Positions 1 through 11,654 are shown, numbered from the stretch's first letter. The stretch is DNA of 64,000 nt from Nilaparvata lugens (GCF_014356525.2 NC_052517.1:4685493-4749492), one strand, 5' to 3'. Program-made: numbers and translations. The notes: generated by a model from the sequence alone, not told the origin.

Positions 1-1410
1 AACATTTTCGAGTTTGATTCAAGTATTATTGTTTCATAATATTCTGCTATAAAATATCTATATAGACATTGAAGAGACTGAGAATATTGAAATAGAGAAA
101 CATTTTCGAGTATGATTCAAGAGTCGTTTTTTCATAATATTTTGTGATAATATCTATATAGGCATTGAAGAGACTGGAATTTTTGAATTTAGTTTCAATG
201 TTATTGTTCTATATTTTGTAATTCTCAGTCCTTCTCAGAGCATAATAATTTTATTTCAGTACTCAATATTCCAGTTCTTCAATAATGCAGTACCTAATTA
301 TTAGACACTTGTCAGTTTCTATACTTGATTATATATTATCATATATCACTCATATTTTGTTATTTAATGTCAATAAACATGTATAAAATTTATAGACAAA
401 TTAATAAATTGTTACTATTCATAACTGATCACTCTCAGAATAGCTTATCTCTGAAGAAAATGATACATTTTTTGGATTTGATTGTGATGTCACAATAGTG
501 TAACTAGAACAAGATTCTTTATTTACTTTCAATAATTTATCGAAATGAAAAGCACGAGATTGATATGTGAATTCCAGGATGTTAAAATTAATACAGACCT
601 AAGAAATAGTGGGGGGTGTGAACTTATAGTTTTTTTTTTGCTCTTCTGAAAAGTTGGGTTTTTGTAGATACGCTACTATGACTCTTAACCCTCGACTTGT
701 GACTTGAATTTCGGATACCAAATTTCTCGAAAATGAAAATGTTTACTTTAACCAAGTATTTTTTCTCTTTTGAAAGTGGGGGCAAACAGATTTGTTGTAA
801 CTAATCACGTTATTTGCTAGAATTTCTTTTTTATTCTATGACCATATGTAATGAACTGGTGATATCATCCAATATAATATATTCCCACCTGTAGCATGTT
901 TTTTTTTTTAAATAGGAAACGTTACAAATTTGAATATCAATTTCCACAAGTCCAAGGATCAGTTTGTGATGGCCACTCCACCCCTTTTTTCTCTCCTGAA
1001 AATGAAAATTGTTCTGTAATAATTAAATTGACAATCATTGAATTTTAAAAATAAAAATAAGAATTCTTCTGTTATCAAATTATAATAAATTGACAATCAT
1101 TAAATTTGAAAAAAAAAACAAATTTGACCAACTTCTAAACATCTGGTTTGTAATCTGCTCTTATTACATACACTCTTGGATAATGCCCAAGTTTCGCTCC
1201 CATATAATATTGTAGGAGCCACAGAATTTATTCTTGTTTTTTTTTTTGGTAATATATTTAGGAGTTATATATATATAATATAAAACTCTTTAAGAATTAT
1301 TGGAATAGTATTTTTTAAAACCATTTTTTTCCATTGTTTATTTCATTTCGGGCATAATTATTAGTTAGTAATATTTTCTAATAATATTCTGAAATAACAT
1401 TTTGTTTTTT
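1..1410. other. AT-rich intergenic or intronic DNA
   Basis: No coding frame of note is visible. The first 200 bases hold two diverged direct copies of an approximately 90-base segment (aacattttcgag to attgaagagactg). The stretch just before 1418 is a polypyrimidine tract ending in CAG and is probably the end of an intron of the gene whose last exon follows. Homopolymer T and A runs are frequent. Confidence 0.5.
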
Positions 1411-1417
1411 TTCTCAG

Positions 1418-1676
1418 GATGGACACCACCACACCCCCCCCTGCCACCACCGTTACCACCCGGACATTGAGGAGACCATATAGCACACTGGAGGAACTAT
1501 TGGCCCCTCAACCCCCTCGTCCAACCATACCTTTCTCCACAACCCAACCCCATCCCCCCATCCACCTCCAACATCAACCCCCACCCCGAAACCCTCCACC
1601 CCAAAACAATAATCCCCCCCCAAACATAGTGATAGTGGTGGAGATCCACCACTATCACCATTACCCCCATCAATGA
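1418..1676 (+). CDS. Proline-rich terminal exon of an unidentified gene (partial)
   Basis: The exon follows a strong acceptor (a T-rich tract, then CAG at 1415-1417) and reads about 85 codons to a TGA at 1674-1676. An ATG at 1419 lies in frame, but the exon is probably internal to a longer protein whose upstream exons are outside the window. The product is dominated by Pro, Thr, Asn and His, with PPP and QPP runs and a His/Tyr-rich C-terminus. Codons are strongly C-rich, unlike the AT-rich surroundings. A perfect 14-bp inverted repeat with a 2-base loop sits at 1629-1658 inside the frame, and an 11-base G run follows the stop. No domain is recognised. A low-complexity tail of a structural, cuticular or RNA-binding protein is possible but not shown. 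It could also be a chance open frame in C-rich sequence. Confidence 0.4.
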
Positions 1677-1726
1677 TGGGGGGGGGGGTTGTAAATAATT
1701 GTAAATATTGTATAAACATTTTCTCC

Positions 1727-1732
1727 AATAAA
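1727..1732 (+). terminator. Poly(A) signal AATAAA
   Basis: A canonical hexamer lies about 50 bases after the stop codon of the proline-rich exon, followed by a T-rich tract. It supports that exon being terminal. Confidence 0.5.
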
Positions 1733-1970
1733 ATTTTTTTTCTGTAAAATAAAAATGTTGTTTCTTTGATTTTTTTTTCCAATGAAATATAATTTGATGT
1801 TGTTCGTTTTTTTTCTATCCCAAAAAAATGAAATTCAACACATAATGTGGGCTATGAGGTTTCCCTAAAAAAAAATTACTATAGAATTATTTACACATAG
1901 TAACTATTCAACAGGTTGTAGGGCTTGTCACATAGGAGGTTTCCAAGTCCAACAACACAATGTTAGTTAA

Positions 1971-1975
<5 letters not shown>

Positions 1976-2017
<42 letters not shown>

Positions 2018-2123
2018 ACAATAATAATAAAAAAAAACAATCCACATACACACACACACAAACACATCACACACACACACACACACAAACTCATCACACA
2101 CACACACACACACACACACTCAC
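1976..2123. repeat. Microsatellite block (TA)n then (CA)n
   Basis: An approximately 38-base (TA)n run is followed, after an A-rich spacer, by interrupted (CA)n runs. It is ordinary simple-sequence repeat. Confidence 0.95.
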
Positions 2124-2599
2124 TGGACCAGAACACCCATTCTCCTCCCTACTATGTTGATCAGCTTTATCCTCTGTACTACAAACAAATATATAATAAG
2201 CATCAGCTGATGTTAAGTGAGCCGCGCGTGTTTGTGGCGCATAAGTCTGTACGCTTTAGCGGGTCGCGCAGCGCATATCATTATTATGGGGGATATGAAA
2301 GTCCACTAAGAATAAGACTAGAATCTCATTTTTTGAATCCAGTTTATGAAACAAATATCGCTTCACAACTATTAGAATGTCACTGTTTCAGACATCATAG
2401 CGAATATGGTCTGAGGTTTCAATGAAACAACATAAATTCACTCATAAATCAATCCTTCAATATTGTAAAAAATGAAATAATAATGATGATGATGAATGAA
2501 ATAAAAATGTATGATAAAATAAAAAAATAAAATGATGAAACAAAAAATAATAACGTTTAATAACAAATGAACAAATCATAAAACGAAAATAAAAAGATG

Positions 2600-2741
2600 A
2601 ATGAAAAAACATAAAATGATAAATTACTCAATTTATTGTCTTTGTCAGTTTATTGTCTTGGTCGTAACACGAAGTCATATTAAAATAATCTATAAAGTAA
2701 TATTAAAATCCAGAGTCTATTTTGACTGGCGATTCCCTTTC
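2600..2741 (-). CDS. Left gene, terminal exon (frame ends at 2717)
   Basis: This is the last exon of the left, minus-strand copy of the inverted gene pair. The acceptor (ATATTACAG on the minus strand) puts the first exon base at 2741. After the phase-2 junction from the upstream coding exon, the frame continues K-G-N-R-Q-S-K to a TAG at 2717-2719. Two minus-strand AATAAA signals follow at 2649-2654 and 2632-2637. The inverted counterpart at 61649-61718 has the same acceptor and starts K-G-N as well, then runs nine codons longer. Just upstream of the acceptor both copies share an MNQSSKRC frame, which is more likely intron sequence. The 3' boundary at 2600 is approximate. Function is unknown. 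Confidence 0.4.
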
Positions 2742-3459
2742 CTGTAATATAAAATTGGAACATCTTTTAGAGCTTTGATTCATTTTGCACTTTTTGCGAA
2801 AAAAAACAAGCCGTGCGACTGCCGTCAACTAGTGGTGCTCATACTCACATGCTTCAAACTCACTAATAACCAACGGGGAGAAATAATGAATGAAAAAATA
2901 AAATGGTGAAAACAAAACAAAATAATGATTGATGAAATGATAGAAATGATGAGGGGGTTTCAAACAGCACTGATCAAGAGAAAGCATAGAAGAAAGGTGA
3001 GAAAATGCACAGTCGAAAAGTGACTGGGAAACGAAACAAAGCTGGCTATGTACATGGAAGAATGGAAATAATATCCATGGGGAAAACTGTTTCAATGCAG
3101 AAGACATCACAAGTTCAAGCAGAAGATGCAAACTGATTCAACGTTATCAACAGTTTTACAAGCAATCATCCAACTCAAAAAATATGTATAGACTCAAGTA
3201 GAAGGTGCATAGAGCAGTGAAATAGAGCAAGTTTCAAGTCAAGTGAATAAAATAGAGAAGTAAAAGATGCAGCTATTCACAAGCAGACGAGAACACAACC
3301 AATAAAAAAATTGAAAAGAAAACCAGACAATCGATGAAGAAACGTCAACAAGCGAAGGTGAGAAACAAGACGAGACTAGTCACAAGTCAATAATCATGCA
3401 ACGAGTCATGAGTCCATTAGTCAGGTTAAACGTCAGTTTCAGAAGTCTATTTATAATCT

Positions 3460-3677
3460 ATAGTGAGGTCCACGTTATAATGACAGTATTGATCAACTTT
3501 GGTTTTGCTATCCTTGTCTATCATTCGACAAAGCCGGTGGTACTATACTTTTCTAGGTCCACAACGATGACAATTATGTTTTTGACAGTGTAGAAATATA
3601 ATTAATTAATGCAGAGAATCGGCATCGCTATTCTTCCATCTTTATCCACTGCCATTATAACATGGACCACACTATAG
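3460..3677. mobile_element. Foldback MITE, TAGTGAGGTCCACG family (short copy)
   Basis: The terminal inverted repeats read tagtgaggtccacgttataa on the left and the complement at 3650-3677 on the right. Related copies lie at 5167-5530, 38722-39074 and 44082-44695. A direct repeat of about 40 bases (ttagtcaggttRaacgtcag) flanks the element on both sides (about 3416-3450 and 3681-3714), longer than a normal target-site duplication. Confidence 0.75.
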
Positions 3678-3730
3678 TCAATTAGTCAGGTTGAACGTCA
3701 GTTTTAGAAGTCTTTCTAGAATGAAGTCTA

Positions 3731-3882
3731 GGGCCCGGTTGCACAAAAGCCGGTTAAATTTTAACCGTGATTAATTCCGCGAGAACCAATCAGAGAAGCA
3801 GTTTTATCAAAAACGCATTCTCTGATTGGTTCTCGTCAAGTTAATCACGGTTAAAATTAAACCGGCTTTTGTGCAACCGGGT
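3731..3882. mobile_element. Foldback MITE, CCCGGTTGCAC family
   Basis: This is a nearly perfect hairpin: the left arm CCCGGTTGCACAAAAGCCGG pairs with the right arm, with a short loop around 3806. It is one of about ten copies in the window. A short tcta(g) direct repeat flanks it. Confidence 0.9.
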
Positions 3883-4255
3883 CTAGATCTGTCTAATAAA
3901 TTCTAGTTTAAGAGCTCAACTACAAACTCATAAGGTTACAAATTCAAAGAAATCTTTTCATTAAAGTGCAGAAGGAACGCAAGCAAATATATTTGCAGTA
4001 CGCTGCATTACAATGATAGCAATAATTATATACAAAGCTTTAATATAATAATATAGATTATAGCAATGACTGGATAAACTGCATTCAATTTATTGGACAA
4101 CACAGGGTTGTCACGTTGTGCATCCAGTCATATAGGCTCGCATGGAAAGGTCGCAATTTCGCACAATTCGGCAACGCAGCTATTTGATTAATTTTATTCA
4201 ACTAGTTTTATTTAGAGCCGTTTTATTTAACTAGTTTTATTTAACTAGTTTTATT

Positions 4256-4394
4256 GAGGGCCGTTTGCACAGTGAAAGCTTCGACTGAATTAAATCAGTT
4301 AGTGGTTTAATCTCAAAAACGAATCACATTATAGCAAATGAAGCTTAATTTGGATCTAATCCAGTTGAAACTGAGATTCCGTCTAAACGGACAG
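4256..4394. mobile_element. MITE, AGGGCCGTTTGCAC family (degraded)
   Basis: It resembles the better preserved copy at 60582-60733. The left end keeps GAGGGCCGTTTGCACAGT; the right end is degraded. A short tandem repeat of TTTTATTTAACTAG units precedes it (4199-4255). Confidence 0.5.
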
Positions 4395-4902
4395 AGCAAA
4401 CAGTCCTTAATACTAGGGTTTAGCAATCTAACAAATTAATCTAACTGTGGTTTCAGGTGAATCTAATCTCACTGGAGGTCATATTTTATCGCTTGAAGCC
4501 ATAGAATTATCAAGGAAAAAATAATCTAGAATCGGTAGACTTCTTACTTGAAAGGCAACTATTTTTAATAAAGCAAGTTAGGTGAAAGTAGTCCTTTTAT
4601 TCTAAAACTGTGATCGTATTTCAGTTTTTCCGTTACACACTAGACAATTTGAGAACTGGCAGATCCGAGGAACTCCCCTAGTGGACGCTACTATTGTCCC
4701 CGTGTGCAGCATGCTTTAGGAATTACAAGTATTTGAAAGCCACCCAACAATTCCATAAATTAGCGGAGAATTTGTAGATCGACGCAGCTATAGTAAAACA
4801 CCGACTGACGGCGCTAATAGAACCAACGAGACTCAGTTCTATTTTAGGTTGGGTTTCACACACCGGTTCAATATTATTCAAGTAATGGATTAAATAATGT
4901 TA

Positions 4903-5090
4903 GGCTCAACTCACACTTAGGCGACTGAGGTGGAGAGGAGACTGGATTCTAGTGGAGAGCATGTGTTTCCAAATGGTGACACTCAGACCAGTCGATTCTA
5001 GTCTCCGCGACGTCACCATTTCAAAACACATGCTCTCCACTAGAGTCCAGTCTCTTCTCCACCTGAGTCGCCTAAGTGTCAGTTGAGCCT
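4903..5090. mobile_element. Foldback MITE, GGCTCAACTCACACTTAGG family
   Basis: An approximately 187-bp hairpin whose arms run almost its full length (ggctcaactcacacttaggc against its complement at 5070-5090). Sister copies lie at 12080, 14037, 40231, 57593 and 62254. Confidence 0.9.
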
Positions 5091-5166
5091 TAAGGTTCAA
5101 TATAGTCAATCGAAGAATGCATTCCACGTCAAGCAAATAATGCATGGTGCAAAATCAAGCATAATA

Positions 5167-5530
5167 TAGTGAGGTCCACGTTATAATGGCTGTATTTGTT
5201 CAACTTTGGTGTTGCTATCCTTGTCTATCATTCCATAAAGCAGGCAGCGCTACCTTTTCTACCTCCACAACGTTCCAGGTCGTTTTCCAACCATGTAAAA
5301 ATATAATCAATTGACAAAATATTCAATCTGAATCATGAGAATTAATTATTTAATCGTTGGAAAATATATTTCCTTGACGAATAAAATATAATCGGTTATT
5401 TCAAACAAGAATAAACAGTTAATATTACATCAGATCTCAGCTATCCTCTACTGAAGGTAGTGACAAGTCGGAGAACCGGCAACGCTTTCTCCTATCTTTC
5501 TCCACTGCCATTGAAACATGGACCTCATAA
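5167..5530. mobile_element. Foldback MITE, TAGTGAGGTCCACG family
   Basis: The ends are tagtgaggtccacgttataa and its complement near 5505-5530. It sits in the predicted 3-kb intron of the left gene. Confidence 0.8.
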
Positions 5531-5689
5531 CACACTGTACAAGTAATACACATTCCAAGAAGTACCGCATATAGTGCACAAACAAACACAATAAAATCAG
5601 TGCTTTGTACATCAAGCAATGGGTTGTGATTCAAAGAACGAAATGCAAAAATATTCAAAATACAAAACAGTGGATTGTAGGCTACTAAC

Positions 5690-5835
5690 CTGCAGAAATT
5701 TGTCGATTGGTGATAGATGCACGATATCAAGATGTGAAGTAATCCACCGCTGAAGATTGGAGACGAAGTCTTCTCAAGCAGTACAAGTTTCCTCATATTC
5801 CTCTGCGCGGTCATCTACGTCCAGGATTCGTATCA
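5690..5835 (-). CDS. Left gene, coding exon with MTA start and EKTSSPI
   Basis: On the minus strand the exon starts after a TTTTGCAG acceptor (first base 5835) and ends at 5690 before a GTTAGT donor. An ATG at 5814-5812 opens 41 codons plus two bases (phase 2). The inverted copy at 57965-58103 has the same acceptor position, starts MTA, keeps EKTSSPI and GL..H.ILI, and also ends in phase 2. Shared frame and splice phase in two diverged copies is the main evidence for coding. A hydrophobic stretch (about residues 20-34) could be a weak membrane segment or signal. Without splicing the frame would run on to 5437, through the intron and a MITE. No known family is recognised. Confidence 0.5.
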
Positions 5836-6725
5836 CTGCAAAATAATCAACACAATACTTAGCCTACCAGGTAACGAATACACTCTACAAATACACGGTA
5901 GAAACAGTTCCGACTCACAAGAAATTAGAAACAATAACATAGAAATTGTAATAAATCAATAAAATATCAACTAAATTCCTCGGTTTTGATTTTATCTGAG
6001 AGATTTACTCCAAAGGGCAGACCATATTGAGCGTTTTTTCAGACATTTTAGAAGCAAGAAAGACTGTCTGATGACACAAAACATCGATTTAATTGATCGA
6101 TTCAATTCATACCCAATCTAAGGTGATTCAAATCCATGTACTTTCTTCTCATATAAAATTAATTGATGTTAGTTAAATTGGAATATAAGGGAATTAGAGC
6201 ACAATAATAATAATAATAATATCGAGTGACCTGGCTGGCTCAGGTACAAGACATCACATAATCACAATCTGAATGATTGTTTTCTCCTCTGACTTGAAGT
6301 CGATTCACTGGAAAGTTTCCAACTTGATGAAGTTAAGTTAATGTTAACAACAACTTTAATTATCATTCATATTGCAATTCCAATTTTAGGATTTATAAAT
6401 ATCATAGCACAATTTGTGTGATTGAAATACCGCTTGAAATCATACGAGACCAAAAGATTGATTGATTGGTTCATTACTAGTGTCAGTTAGTTAAATTGAA
6501 ATAAAAGGGAATTAGAGCTCAATAATAATAATAATAACGAGTGACCTGGCTGGCTCAGGTCTGGTGTCAGAGTTTTCAGGTCGCAACTGATCAATTAGAG
6601 CACAAACAGTCAATGTTACAACACTATTCAAAAATAAAATCAATGTTAAAATCATTCAAGTCCACAGTTTATTATAAACAATGAATTGTATGAATAATAA
6701 TGAGAGGGTTCATAACACAACTTAC

Positions 6726-6831
6726 ATTCAGCAATCAGCTATTAGATATTTACTTCTATTGGGGCCGCTGCCTTCCAGCATCCATTGCAGCCCAAGTCAA
6801 TGAGATTCCTCCATCAGCCACCTGAAAATGT
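6726..6831 (-). other. Left gene, 5'-UTR exon with a 9-codon upstream ORF
   Basis: The acceptor CATTTTCAG precedes 6831 and the donor GTAAGT follows 6726 on the minus strand. The counterpart at 57121-57213 has the same two splice sites. Both carry a 30-base upstream ORF (here 6785-6756, MDAGRQRPQ-stop; there MEPERQWSQ-stop). Other frames are closed in one or both copies, so the exon is probably untranslated apart from the upstream ORF. Confidence 0.5.
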
Positions 6832-7118
6832 AACCCTATTTTAATATTCTGTTGCAGAAACAACAAGATTTATTATAAACCTTTCCATCAATCAATTAAC
6901 CTTCAATGTCTCACGCAATAAAAATTATCCTCATCAGTTTCCCGCGATAAAATGTTCCCGAATTACTCCCGCGATGGTTTTACATAAAATAAAAAAACCA
7001 AGTTTAATACCTTAGAAGGTCATTATTAAAGTTTTCCACAATTAAAATAAAAGACCTACCGTAAAAACAATTTCATAAATAAAACCAAATATCGTAGGCC
7101 TACAATAAAACTATTAGT

Positions 7119-7265
7119 GCCGGTTGCACAAAACCCGGTTAAATTTTAATCCTGATTAATTACACGAGAACCGATCAGAGAAGCCGTCTAATCAAAAAGG
7201 CCTTCTCTGATTGGTTCTCGTGAAATTAATTACGGTTGAAATTTAACCGGCTGTTGTGCAACCCG
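7119..7265. mobile_element. Foldback MITE, CCCGGTTGCAC family
   Basis: Arms CCGGTTGCACAAAACCCGGT and the complement ending GTTGTGCAACCCG; central ACCRATCAGAGAAG inverted motif as in the other copies. It lies in the intron between the promoter module and the 5'-UTR exon of the left gene. Confidence 0.9.
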
Positions 7266-7977
7266 TCTCAAGTGTTTCTTCTAGTTCAAAATAATCTATT
7301 ATATTTCAACCGTCAAGAGAAAACATTCATCAATGATCAAATGATAAACTTTCTCAACATTGTGCAACTGGGTCTTGACATTCCAAATTGAGATAGAAAT
7401 ATGCTACAAATAATATAATCATTATTCACAGTTTTAAATTTATAAAAATCTACTGAGAAACTTAAATAATTATAATTCTAATCAATAAAATCAATTTATT
7501 AAACAATTTTATTACATAGACAATCATTTCGATTAGACTGAAAACTCTGATAACCATAAATGTCGACCGGATATTTTTTGATAATCAGATAATTCTATCA
7601 AAACAAGCTAAACTCGAAAATAAAAATAGTTAGCTATAATTTTTATTTATCATCAAAAAATACCAATAAACAAACATCGAATCACTAATATAAAAGAATG
7701 TCGTAATTTAAAAAGAACTGTTGATAATTATTAATAGTATTAATAATTTCCATCTGAAGACCTGTTGAGCCAACCTACACTGATAGGATAGATATAGGAC
7801 TTTTCATGTTCAACTTCGAAAAAATATCATGAAAATTTATAATTTCTACCATTATTTTTTTTTAAATTGACTTTGAGAACACATTTTTTATGAATACAAC
7901 CATCAAGTCGATTAAAATATTACATTTAAACTTGATTGAAATGGATACAAAGACTAGCTTATGGAATACCCTGGTCT

Positions 7978-8335
7978 AGGCCAAAATTCATTACAAGATT
8001 ATGAAATAATTAACGGACAGAACTTAAAAAAACTATTGGAAAAATTAAAAACAAGTTTAATGAGCTTAAAATGAAAAATTAATAACGGTGAATTGCTTGA
8101 AATAGATAGTTTGAATCAAAATAAGTAATGTCTTGACTTTGATTTGTCGGAAAGGGCCTAGACCAAAATTCATTACGAGATTATGAAATAATTATCGGAC
8201 AGAACTTAAAACAAATATTGGAAAAATTGAAAACAAGTTTTATGAGCTTAAAATGACAAATTAATAACGGTGAATTGCTTGAAATAAATAGTTTTGAATC
8301 AAAATATGTAATGTCTTGCCTTCGAGTTGTCGGGA
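7978..8335. repeat. Two-copy tandem duplication, about 180 bp
   Basis: The segment gaccaaaattcattac... to ...gtaatgtcttg appears twice with minor changes (about 7978-8155 and 8156-8335). It overlaps the inner end of the left promoter/exon-1 module, so part of exon 1 has been duplicated. Confidence 0.7.
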
Positions 8336-8640
8336 AGAATTGGGCCGTCGTATTTCAACTCATATCTTCAAAAATATCCTATCAAACTCGATTTCTATGT
8401 TCACAGAATTTAATAACGATTATAAGGAACACATTTCATAATAATTTAAACCTGAACTCGACAAATTGTCACTAAAAACTTCAATAAATTGACGAACTAG
8501 ACGGAAAATGAGCTGTAAGCCGCCATCTTGACGATTTTTCAACACCAATTTCTGAAGGAGAAAGTGGGAGAAGGCAGAGCTACCAACCTAGCGGCAACAA
8601 ATTTCACTACGCTTCAAATCTCTTTCACAATGCAGAATGC
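8156..8640 (-). other. Left gene, promoter and exon-1 module
   Basis: Read on the minus strand, this segment aligns along its length with the plus-strand modules at 51,950-52,320 and 54,740-55,070: a CAAGATGGC motif, then a TTATTGAAGTTT block, a TGTTCCTTATAAT block, and GCAAGACAT. The upstream part carries a CTAGG/AGCGGC-like element but not the intact TGACGTCA of the 54.7-kb copy. The donor seen in the other copies is not preserved at the homologous position, so this copy may use another splice site or be silent. Boundaries are approximate. Confidence 0.4.
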
Positions 8641-8944
8641 AACAAGTGAGTGATTGAAGTGTTTCAATTGGCAACAGCTAGTTCTAAAGTTCTCTCTCTT
8701 CCAAAGGGAGAGAGTGAGCGAGAGGAAAATAAGAATACGAATTGAATCCTAACCTAAATATTAAATTATAATATTTTCAATAAATCGTTTTGAAACCAGC
8801 ATAATTACAAAAATTGAAGTCTAACATGATTATCTCTTAATAATATGACGTGAATAAAATGTTAAAACGACTCCTGAGGCTGATTTTTCATGGAAAAGTC
8901 GACAAAGAGTTACATCAATTTTGGACAAAAACAGAGAAATAAAA

Positions 8945-9060
8945 CTGAATTATTTATTTATTTATTAGATAGAGCGAACAATACAATAGTCGGAAAAGAA
9001 AAAAACAGGCTATTGCCCAAAACTTCTTCAATTTCCTGATTTTGTCACAAATCGTCCAAA
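8945..9060 (-). mobile_element. LINE-like 3' tail fragment
   Basis: An (ATTT)n stretch is followed by GGCTATTGCCCAAAACTTC, resembling the segments at 29399-29560 and 38300-38400 that carry (ATTT)n and a CCCAAAACTGTC hairpin. It reads as the complement of an A-rich retrotransposon tail. Confidence 0.4.
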
Positions 9061-9282
9061 TATTATGTAGGTTATGTTCACTTCAATTTCAACTTATATA
9101 ATATTATAATTATATTTTTTTTATATTTACAAATTATAAATAAATCTTATCTTTAAAATGTCAATAAACACTTCTTTCAAACTTTTACATCTTAAAAAAG
9201 CTTCTGGAAACAATAAAATACTACAATTTGATACCACGAACTATGCAATAAACTTGCAGAATACAGACAGCCTTGCAGCTAT

Positions 9283-9417
9283 GTGCCGGTTAAATTTTAA
9301 TCCGGATTAATTTCTAGATAACCAGTCACAGAAACCGTATTTTCAAAAATATTTTCTCTAATTGGTTCTCTTGAAATTAATCACGGTTAAAATTTAAAAG
9401 GCTTTTGGACAACCGGT
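9283..9417. mobile_element. Foldback MITE, CCCGGTTGCAC family (left end trimmed)
   Basis: The right arm ends GGACAACCGG; the left arm starts inside the normal arm at GTGCCGGTTAAATTTTAA. It is more diverged than the other copies. Confidence 0.8.
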
Positions 9418-9897
9418 ACTATGTATTGCTGTGACCTAATTTGCCTATTCCTCAATTTGACTATGCCTTAATTTGGTTTTAAAACACATAAGAAAAGTGG
9501 AAGTTGGTATAGGCCTAAATCTCAAAAATACTAGCTCCAAGTATCAAACTATTTATTCACCTAGAAATCAAGCTCAAAAACTAACAAATCTTTGCAGTTT
9601 AAAAGATGAAAGTGACTAGAAAATTTGAACATTCAACAGGTCTAGAAAGTACATGTGAATAAACAACATCTCAGTCAATTTAGAGCATAAAATACACAGA
9701 TATAGAGGAAATAAAAAGATACACATTTCCATAAGACACAAGAAGGAACAATGGGAAATCAAAGAATGAACACAATATTTATTTATTGAAAAAACATCAC
9801 ATAAAACAAAAATAAAATGAATAAAACAAATATTGAGGCTGTTTCATGTTGACATTGCTGTTCTAAGACCAGCTACTGATTCGTCAATATGGATAAT

Positions 9898-10034
9898 ATA
9901 ATAGAGAAAAGATAGCATAAGAAGATATCCCATGGTATAGGTCGTTCATGTTCCAAATTTCAAGCCAATTTTTTGTCAACTCAAGCCGATTACTGTCGAC
10001 TATGCTTCTCTTATGCTATTTTTACTCTATTATA
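9898..10034. mobile_element. Short hAT-like foldback MITE, ATAGAGAAA family
   Basis: The ends ataatagagaaaagatagca and its near complement at 10005-10034 form a 27-bp terminal inverted repeat. The inner sequence (CCCATGGTATAGG, TCAAGCCGATTACTGT) is shared with the larger relatives at 10598-11640 and 31867-32298. Confidence 0.8.
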
Positions 10035-10280
10035 ATATCTGGTTGATTGTTATTGTACACAGCACCCCTCATGAAATCAATTAACTGCATCTTTGGCCCC
10101 AACTACACGGGTGTCTCAAACGCGCTGACTTTTTATAAATCGTTAGCCGGAAGCATTGACTCTACGGAGTAAACTATACGAGTGGAAAAGACGCTCCCCA
10201 TGAGACGCCATGCACTCTAAAGAAAGGCGAAAAAAATTCAGCTCATCTAAGACGCCCGTATTAGATTAGACACACAATGG

Positions 10281-10427
10281 CCCGGTTGCACAACAGCCGG
10301 TTAAATTTTAACCGTGATTAATTTCACGAGAACCAATCAGAGAAGGCGTTTTTGAAAAGACGGCTTCTCTGATTGGTTGTCAAGGAATTAATCACGGTTA
10401 AAATTTAACCGGCTGTTGTGCAACCGG
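10281..10427. mobile_element. Foldback MITE, CCCGGTTGCAC family
   Basis: Well-preserved arms (CCCGGTTGCACAACAGCCGG against its complement) with a short loop. Confidence 0.93.
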
Positions 10428-10597
10428 CACTGATAAGCTTTGGTTGACGTGTGAGGTTCATTGAACCTTTGGATCTTTGAATCCGTCCCTTAAAAAGAAC
10501 ATATTAGATTAAGTTACTTGATACCGTACTTGAAGTTCTCCCACTGGAAGCGCGTTTGCGCCATGGTCGTCAGATTTTTCATCACAGTAGAGCTGAA

Positions 10598-11640
10598 GAG
10601 TTGTAGCATAGAGAAAAGATTGCATAAGAAGATATTCAATTGTATAGGTATTTTATGTTCCAAATTACAAGCCGATTTTCTCTTAACTCAAGCCGACTAC
10701 TGTCTATTATTAGTGTGTTGTTGGGAGTGTAAGAGTGTAAGAAGGGCACAGTATGAGAGACTACCAGCTTCACATAGCTTCACCAAAAACAACTACTAGG
10801 ACTATCGGCTTCAGTTATCAATGACATTTGCAACATAGACACCCTATACACTGTCTATTATTAGTGTGTTGTTGGGAGTGTAAGAGTGTAAGAAGGGCAC
10901 AGTATGAGAGACTACCAGCGTCACATAGCTTCACCAAAAACAACTACTAGGACTATCGGCTTCAGTTAACACTCACATTTGCAACATAGACACCCTATAC
11001 ACTGTCTATTATTAGTGTGTTGTTGGGAGTGTAAGAGTGTAAGAAGGGCACAGTATGAGAGACTACCAGCGTCACATAGCTTCACCAAAAACAACTACTA
11101 GGACTATCGGCTTCAGTTAACACTCACATTTGCAACATAGACACCCTATACACTGTCTATTATCAGTGTGTTGTTGGGAGTGTAAGAGTGTAAGAAGGGC
11201 ACAGTATGAGAGACTACCAGCGTCACATAGCTTCACCAAAAACAACTACTCAGACTATCGGCTTCAGTTAACACTCACATTTGCAACATAGACACCCTAT
11301 ACACTGTCTACTATTAGTGTGTTGTTGGGAGTGTAAGAGTGTAAGAAGGGCACAGTATGAGAGACTACCAGCGTCACATAGCTTCACCAAAAACAACTAC
11401 TAGGACTATCGGCTTCAGTTAACACTCACATTTGCAACATAGACACCCTATACACTGTCTATTATTAGTGTGTTGTTGGGAGTGAAAGAGTGTAAGAAGG
11501 GCACAGTATAAGAGACTACCAGCATCACATAGCTTCACCAAAAACAACTACTAGGACTATCGGCTTCAGTTAACACTCACATTTGCAACATGAGCGCTCT
11601 ATACCATGGAATATCTTCTTATGCTATATTTTTTCTATGG
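10598..11640. mobile_element. hAT-like MITE swollen by an internal 151-bp tandem repeat
   Basis: The termini are inverted repeats of about 50 bases (catagagaaaagattgcata at the left, its relative ending TTTTTTCTATG at 11640). Between them a 151-bp unit is repeated about six times; the TAGTGTGTTGTTGGGAGTG landmark falls at 10711, 10862, 11013, 11164, 11315 and 11466, exactly 151 bases apart. The single-unit relative at 31867-32298 shows the array arose inside the element. Confidence 0.85.
10690..11587. repeat. 151-bp tandem repeat array, about six units
   Basis: Units are nearly identical, with scattered single-base changes (for example TAGTG to CAGTG at 11164 and GTAAGAG to GAAAGAG in the last unit). 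The unit runs from GCGTCACATAGCTTCACC to GAGAGACTACCA. The open frame at 10518-10799 merely crosses it. Confidence 0.95.
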
Positions 11641-11654
11641 TTGTGGTCTAAAGG

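Noticed and set aside
2210..2425. 71-codon plus-strand frame with a GC-richer start
   Set aside because: No domain, no splice context and no second copy with conserved frame.
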